Below are positions 58,601 through 64,000 of a stretch of 64,000 nucleotides of DNA, piece after piece (position 1 is the stretch's first letter; each line of letters starts with the position of its first letter). The notes beneath the pieces were generated by a model. That model had not been told where the DNA came from and made no database searches. It saw only the letters and a list, made by a program, of their open reading frames with translations. The stretch comes from Tanypteryx hageni. Lineage: Eukaryota; Arthropoda; Insecta; Odonata; Petaluridae. The translations under genes and the position numbers were made by a program. The DNA lies in contig CM054116.1 in the NCBI GenBank assembly GCA_028673005.1, forward strand, positions 130,363,547 through 130,427,546, in the 5' to 3' direction.

Positions 58601-59566
58601 ACTTGGGAACCGCTTAACGTATTATAATAAAATTTGGTATTGGGAAGTTTTACTAAAATTGTTCAATCGATTCCAATTTTGGTTAAAATCTGGCAACAAT
58701 TACGACCAGTTTACATGAAGACCTACAAGTAGTTGACAGTGTTCATTTGTTTCAACTCGAGAACCACTTGACATATTATGATGAAATTTGGTATTGAGTA
58801 GTTTTGTTAAAATTAATTGACCGATTCCAATTTTGGTTAAAATTGGACAATAATTATGACTACATAAAGACCTACATGTATTTTACAACGTACCTCACTT
58901 GCTTCTCATCTGAGTGAAAAATATTGAGAACATTGTGAAATCTCAAAGAAAGCATTTGGAAACTGTGTACTCCGAGATGGAGTAGACCTTTCCAATCTGG
59001 TTTTCTCTGAGAAACTTATGCATTAGATAAAGTTTTGAAGCTAAGGTTTTGACTTTGCTGGTTTATTGTAAGACTAATGAAAATTGAAGCACTCAGTTCA
59101 AATTTTGCGTTTTGTAAAGGCACAGTGTTATATGTAAGATAGCCTCTGATTCATTTTTTTGTGCTTTAAATACAAGCAAAATATAAAATGTTTCACTATT
59201 GAAAATAATTTTAAGGTCTCCTTTTATATACTGTTTACATCCCTTTATTGTAAATATAACATTGCTTTTATTCCACTTCTGTAAGTCATGAATTTGTAAG
59301 TTAAATAAACAATCGCTTTTGAGTCGTATGCCTGTAGAAAATTCAATTTTTAGCTAAATTTGAATCTTATTATATTTGTTCTTCTTTGCTAGAGGAAGTT
59401 GCAAGAGGTTATAGCATCAGAAGAGAGGGATGGCGAGGGAAACTCTGTAAGGCAAGAAGATGAGCAGCAGAGGCAGCAGCAAAGGGATTTTCAAGTCCGA
59501 ATGGACATAGAGGATCATGACATTATCATCCAAGGAAGCAGAACTACTCGAATTTCCAGGAAGCAG
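55052..59566 (+). CDS. TMEM268: TMEM268-like two-pass membrane protein (5 exons, 3' incomplete)
   Basis: Joined exons 55052-55622, 56327-56442, 56724-56957, 57443-57589 and 59393-59566 give 414 codons with consistent phases and GT..AG introns. Residues 1-190 are a charged, Ser/Glu-rich, probably disordered N-terminus with a basic KRSRKSER cluster (81-88). The conserved part starts at about residue 191 (VNGDIIVTLLP), passes a YNACYKR motif, two hydrophobic segments (about 258-278 and 280-303), and LLRHRILLGL..FIYFDTMECI (about 323-356). These align with vertebrate TMEM268 (NGQVLTVL, LLRHRVLLG, WFVYFDLENC), a small family of poorly known function. The C-terminal portion expected from the family is not found here, so the gene probably runs past the window. 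The N-terminal extension is longer than I recall for the human protein. Confidence 0.8.
56327..56442 (+). CDS. TMEM268: TMEM268-like gene, exon 2
   Basis: Acceptor TATTTTCAG|TGAATGG and donor TTAACA|GTGAGT. The 116 bases complete the split Val codon and encode 39 residues, VNGDIIVTLLPVNTKW to EELMAQGLT. This is the start of the conserved domain. Confidence 0.82.
56724..56957 (+). CDS. TMEM268: TMEM268-like gene, exon 3 (membrane segments)
   Basis: Acceptor TTTTTTGCAG|CTCACTG and donor ATCAAG|GTAAAA; 78 codons in phase 0. Encodes LTVEDYVSAMETL, the RFHAYNACYKR motif, and both predicted transmembrane helices separated by a very short Gly/Thr turn, ending with a basic KIK. Confidence 0.85.
57443..57589 (+). 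CDS. TMEM268: TMEM268-like gene, exon 4
   Basis: Acceptor AAATATAG|CTAAAT and donor GCATT|GTAAGT; 49 codons in phase 0. Encodes LNHNLERCLAQVNKQLLRHR and the ILLGL..LCFIYFD block, the strongest match to TMEM268 in the protein. Confidence 0.83.
58009..59000 (+). mobile_element. Helitron-like element, family C, copy 2 (992 bp) in intron 4
   Basis: Same ends as 36487-37008: 5' TC then TTGCACAAAGTGAATGCATA; 3' hairpin TGTACTCC-N5-GGAGTAGA (58966-58986, one mismatch), ten nucleotides, CTGG at 58997-59000 followed by T. CTGG fits the Helitron CTRR consensus. It holds about six internal ~150-bp repeats (GGAACCGC-type starts near 58074, 58154, 58302, 58452, 58604, 58759) against two in copy 1, and a much shorter CCATCC tract. 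Lies between exons 4 and 5 of the TMEM268-like gene. Confidence 0.7.
59393..59566 (+). CDS. TMEM268: TMEM268-like gene, exon 5
   Basis: Acceptor CTTTGCTAG|AGGAAG and donor AAGCAG|GTAAGC; 58 codons in phase 0. Encodes a hydrophilic Gln/Arg/Glu-rich segment (RKLQEVIASEERD, QQRQQQRDFQVRMDIEDHD) ending SRTTRISRKQ. The phase and splice sites support it; the sequence itself is lineage-specific. The donor shows that more coding sequence follows. Confidence 0.72.
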
Positions 59567-60439
59567 GTAAGCTTGTGTTATATTTGTTGCCTATTAAAGT
59601 TTGGTTCATATTAAAGAAATAACTAAGATTGGTGGGTTATCTTACTGGGAATTAAAATGTTTCATTGTTATCACTATTTTTGTTTATTTTAAAAGTGATT
59701 CATAAATACTGAATTCTTTGCTCTGTAGTGGTCATTTAGCCTAATTTGTCATTTCAAGATATATCGCATTGTGATCCTAGTAAGTAAATAAATTAATGGT
59801 GTTCTCTTCTGTTCACAATATATGTTAGGATCCGCCATTTTGTTTTCATAAGGAGAGAAAATTATTTACAGGCTTGTACCTAATGGGGGAACATACAGAG
59901 GATATTAACCATTAAATAATCAAAATTATTATTTTATTTATCAATTGGTATCTAGTATGAATGATGGATATCCTTCCATGTTATATTCATTATCAATCAT
60001 ATCTCTTGGTGCTGTCAATTTTATGGATTTTAAAAAACATTAAGTTTTTTGAGAAACACTTATTGGTACGAAGTTTTTTATTTTGGTTTTGAATCGAATG
60101 TGGCAAATATTGCTAAAAAGTACACTTCATTGTAAGGGAAGTGTATTTCAAACAAGGTTTTTAATTTGTATTTTTTGACTCTTGAAACGTTCTTTTAACA
60201 GTGCCATATGATTGACATATTTGATGAAAGTCTTTTAAAATGAATATAAGGTTCATGATTCTTGTGGGAAAGATTATGATTTTGTTAAAAAATAAAATTG
60301 TTAAGTAAGTCACCTTGAGGCCTTTGATGCTCATTTTTATAATTTCACATATCTAAGGATGATTGGTTTAATTCTAAATGCCAAATTACAACAAGAGAGG
60401 AAAGATGCATGCATACATGCGAGCCAGAGGCGTTATTTA

Positions 60440-61188
60440 TGATTTATGTTATCATGTCAAACAAGATGGAAAAGTATACTCCATAAATAGTATACACAGA
60501 GATTTCAAAGGTGTTCTTAATGGGAAATACGTATGAAACAGGATCAAAAGACTGGGCGATTCTCGAATTTTTATCTCCGAAACTATAAGGCGTAATTATA
60601 TGGTCTCGGAGACTATCTTGTAGTAAATGTTGTTCTCTATCCAAATAAATTTTTTAATCTATATCTCACAGATCATATAAGAGCATGGAAGAGAAATATA
60701 TGGATTTTTAATTGTTGTTTGCTGAGAGAACCGTCTTTGTGATCGATGTATACAAAATATGCGACGTTTTTCACAGGACTTGCTCGAATTTTTATCTTGA
60801 AAACCATAAGTCGTAATTTTGTGGCCTCGCAGACTTTCTTATAGTAAATGTTGTTCTCTATCTGAATAAATTTTTTAATATATACCTTACAGATCATATA
60901 AGAGCTAGGGAGAGAAAAGTTTGATATTTCATTGTTGCTTGACAGATGGCATTTGACGAGACATGTGTATAAGTTTATAAAGTAATTAAGTAAAGTGGAA
61001 GTTCTAATTGATGGATTCTGTTGGAAATCACAATTGGGCGAAAAATTTTAATAATGACCACTCATACTTAATTAAATTAAAATCCGGCCAGCGGTTTAGG
61101 AGATGAAAATTATGATGGACGGATGGATGGACCAGACATGCCCATAAGGCAATGTGCTATTACTGCTTCGCTGGTAAAGAACGCCTAA
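60440..61188 (+). mobile_element. Helitron-like element, family B, copy 2, in intron 5
   Basis: Matches the minus strand of 25691-26130. It contains a direct duplication of ~150 bp offset by about 235 bp (60545-60690 and 60780-60925; shared CTCGAATTTTTATCT, AGTAAATGTTGTTCTCTATC, ACAGATCATATAAGAGC). It then has the shared 3' part TAAAGTGGAAGTTCTAATTG, a GGATGGATGG run, an imperfect hairpin (CTTCG-CTGG-TAAAG) and CTAA at 61185-61188. Confidence 0.6.
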
Positions 61189-64000
61189 AAATGAAAAGAA
61201 AAGTAAATTAGTTGACCAAATAACACATTCCAAAAATATTATTTTTAAACAATTGTAGTCCTAGGTGATTCCCCATTTCTCATTACACTATTTTTCAGTA
61301 GTAGGATATTACTTTACTGATTACATACTTGGACACACTGAATTCAACCTTCAAGATATTCTGAAAAGGTGATCTATGTGAAATTTTACAGGTTTTAGAT
61401 GGATCATCATTAATGTTAACAGCACAAATTTTAACTCAGAAAAATTTTCTTTCTCCACTTGATTAACATTAGTGCTTTTACCTTGCATATAAAGTGGTTT
61501 ATAACCTAGATAAGAACTTAAGGCATAGACGTGCATAACCAAAAATAACAAAATTGATACTTTTTCCTTGAGAAAACTTGAATTTCTTCATAAGTTCTTA
61601 TGATTACATAAATGGCAATGCCACCTAATTACCAAATGAGGCTTGTTTCAAAGAATCTCCCTATCTCTTTGTCCCTATGATGACTTACACATGCATCATG
61701 TGCTGAAATGCCGTATTTACTCATTTACCTGTGTACCCTGCACACCCCTATTTTTGGGCCGGTACAGAAGGGAAAAAAATAATTTAAGCAGGAATAAGTT
61801 TAAAAAAATAAAATTGGGTCTTCAACGGTTCCCACTCCCTGAAACAAATTTCGCTCAAATTAAGTATCTTGACTTCAAAACTCAATTCAAAAAGAAAATT
61901 CACCGATCCGCGATAGATTTCGAGTTGAGAATTAGGTCCATCTCCCCCCTACTAGGTGACGTACTTTATTGGGCGATCTCTTTATGCCAATACTAGCATA
62001 AATCTCCTCATCATTGATAGTCTTCTTTTCTGTTAACCTCTTAATAATTTTTGATGTAATATTACGCAACTTCGTCCACAATTTACCCTGTTTTGAGGTA
62101 ATATCAAAGATAACTTTGGCATGTTATGCACTTTATCTTTAGTAAAATTACGCACTGATGCGGAGCTTCACGTATTGCTTATTTCTGATGTAATATGGCA
62201 CTCAGCATCAATAGCCTGTACAGTAAGGTCCTCTCTCGAACCAGCAGTGGACTGTGGATCAGCGGCAGACCGGCCATGGCAGTTGAGAAACACTGACCTA
62301 AACGTTTGTTGGTCGTATAGATCTATGTATACTTCGTAGAATTCAATGTCTTCTGCGTATATAGACATAGATGCAATCATATTGCAGAAAATTTACTATT
62401 GATAAAATTTATATTACTTGGTCAGAAAACCCCATGTAAGATGCGCATCTGCGTTCCGGGTGAAAAGGTGCACAGGGTACACGAGTAAATACGGTATATT
62501 TTACCAAAATATTCCCTAACATTTACATAATTTTTACTATAAATCAAAGTAACCAACCAATTGTATTGGATAAATTACTCAAGGTGTATGTTATTCTTCT
62601 CACTTGCTAATTGAATATTTTAAAATTAAAAACTAAATCTTCTACCATTTAGAAAAGATTTAAATCTCTTGTTAGAAAAGTAATCATGTAATCCAATGTT
62701 TTAACAATAATAGGGCAATTTTCTAACTCTTTATGAGGGCTTTTAAATGAACAAATATAAGCAAATGTTAATTAGATTTTTTATTAGAATTTTTTGGCTC
62801 ATGTTATACAAACAGATACTTAATGAAATTGCTAAATTAACATTTTTGTTAACAAAAATAATTAAAATTTCAATAATAATTTATATTTAAGAATTTACAA
62901 TCGATTCAAATATAAATACTATATATTACTAGAGTATAATAAAATATACCCTATTCTGGAGATCTATTATCTCTTAAGTCTAATACTTCATTCATACTTA
63001 TGTATTATTTTGGATAGGCAATGACATTAGCATAACATAATTTCCAATAACTTATAATGCTGCTCTCTAAGGCAGGCAGAAAGTTGATAGCAGATGATTT
63101 GGAGATCTCTAACAGGTTTAAGTAGACTAAATTTGAATTTAGTTCAAATAATTGGGCTTAATTTACCAATAATAGTGTCTGCTCTTTTAGGTTCAAATCA
63201 TATGGCATCTGTCCCAGTCTTAAAGTTGGACAATATTTGGAATTTATTATTGGTCTGTTGTTTAAGATATTCTGAATTCCCATATCATTGACAGCATCAA
63301 TATGAATACATGAGAAATTCATTTTTGAGTCAAGAAATTTTGTGAATAATTATGCAAACATTATGTCTGTCATGCAAATTTTCTGTTATTGTAGTTGTTA
63401 TTTTTTGCACTTATAAGGCATTTTTATCACTGTTTGTAAAATGTCAGAGTTAATTATTCCATAAGGTGTCTAACAAAGAAGTAGTTTGGTTGAGCATGAT
63501 TGCAGGGTGCTTTTTGGTTCTCATTTTAACTTTTTTCAAACTGTATTATTGAGAGTTAGATGTTTTCATTTTCTTCACATTCCTAAGGAGTTGTGCTTAC
63601 ACCAGGTGGTGAACTGTAGCACTGCTTCTCACTGTTGCCTGTGTTTGAAGGTGAATGGGCAAACCCATTTCATCTGAACTAAAATTGCTAATTTTCACTG
63701 ACAAAATATATGCATTTTATCTATAAGTATTTTTTTATACTAATGCCTATTCTTTTTGCCAAATTATGTAGCTTTTGGTCTTAATAAAGTGGTTCTGTTT
63801 GCCCAAGAATATTATAAACTGCTGGAGATGTAGAGCATAAAGATCATTTTCAAGTTGAGTTCAATATAAAACTCCTGACTCGCCTCGACTCAGTTATCTT
63901 TGTGTTAAGCTAAAATTTGCTAAAATTCGTTTAAAACTACGTTATTCAACTTAAATGATAAAACGTTTTTAGTAATTTGAACCAATGGCTGTATAATATT
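61189..64000. other. Probable intron 5 / downstream DNA, no exon recognised
   Basis: Given the strong donor at 59567, this should be intron. I searched all + strand open stretches for the C-terminal TMEM268 motifs (a conserved helix and a Cys-rich CQ-IE segment) and found none I could defend. Open frames at 61643, 62121, 63094 and 63486 lack splice context and homology. Confidence 0.45.

Noticed and set aside
63486..63677. Candidate C-terminal exon of the TMEM268-like gene (Cys-rich open frame)
   Set aside because: Superficial Cys-rich similarity only; no acceptor in the right phase and no convincing family motif.

Overview
This window looks like eukaryotic nuclear DNA from an animal, most likely an arthropod with a large, repeat-rich genome. 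It is AT-rich, has no prokaryote-style operons, contains one spliced gene with GT..AG introns, and carries a dense, mixed set of animal transposable elements: hAT, piggyBac-like, Helitron-like, CR1/jockey-like and RTE-like LINEs, a Penelope-like element and a tRNA-derived SINE. I cannot name the species from sequence alone.

Layout. 0-5.2 kb: a large inverted repeat (arms 620-1325 and 4438-5236) around a GC-rich, polypurine/polypyrimidine block. 5.2-19.2 kb: mostly unrecognised non-coding DNA with a truncated CR1/jockey-like LINE end (11.3-11.8 kb), a candidate inverted-terminus element (12.7-13.9 kb), a hAT MITE with target-site duplication (TSD) (14.2-14.6 kb) and a second GC-rich polypyrimidine/polypurine island (17.4-18.7 kb). 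19.2-23.9 kb: a hAT inside a hAT. A Charlie-like hAT (19245-23883) is interrupted within its transposase C-terminus by a ZMYM1/TTF-type hAT (20657-23535). Both have 8-bp TSDs, and the outer element also holds divergent tRNA-like sequences in an inverted repeat. 24-39 kb: MITE, Helitron-like copies, LINE fragments, a SINE, a ~70-bp minisatellite, and an RTE-like LINE with a broken reverse transcriptase (33.0-34.3 kb). 41.4-45.7 kb: a tandem array of a ~725-bp Helitron-like unit, with a Penelope-like retroelement (RT plus GIY-YIG) sitting in its (TA)n linker. 46-54 kb: two piggyBac-like MITEs, a 200-bp palindrome and a complete but decayed ZMYM1-type hAT with a perfect 8-bp TSD (48167-52305).

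The only convincing host gene is at the right end: five exons (55052-59566, + strand) of a two-pass membrane protein related to vertebrate TMEM268. The C-terminal exon(s) are not found and probably lie beyond the window. Its introns carry Helitron-like insertions (58009-59000; 60440-61188).

The most noteworthy structure is the shared architecture of three unrelated short repeat families (A, B, C). Each ends in a small perfect or near-perfect hairpin followed, after 5-10 nt, by a CTRR-like tetranucleotide, as Helitrons do. Family C varies its number of internal ~150-bp tandem units between two copies. All element-family names are from reading motifs and translations by eye; no database search was possible.
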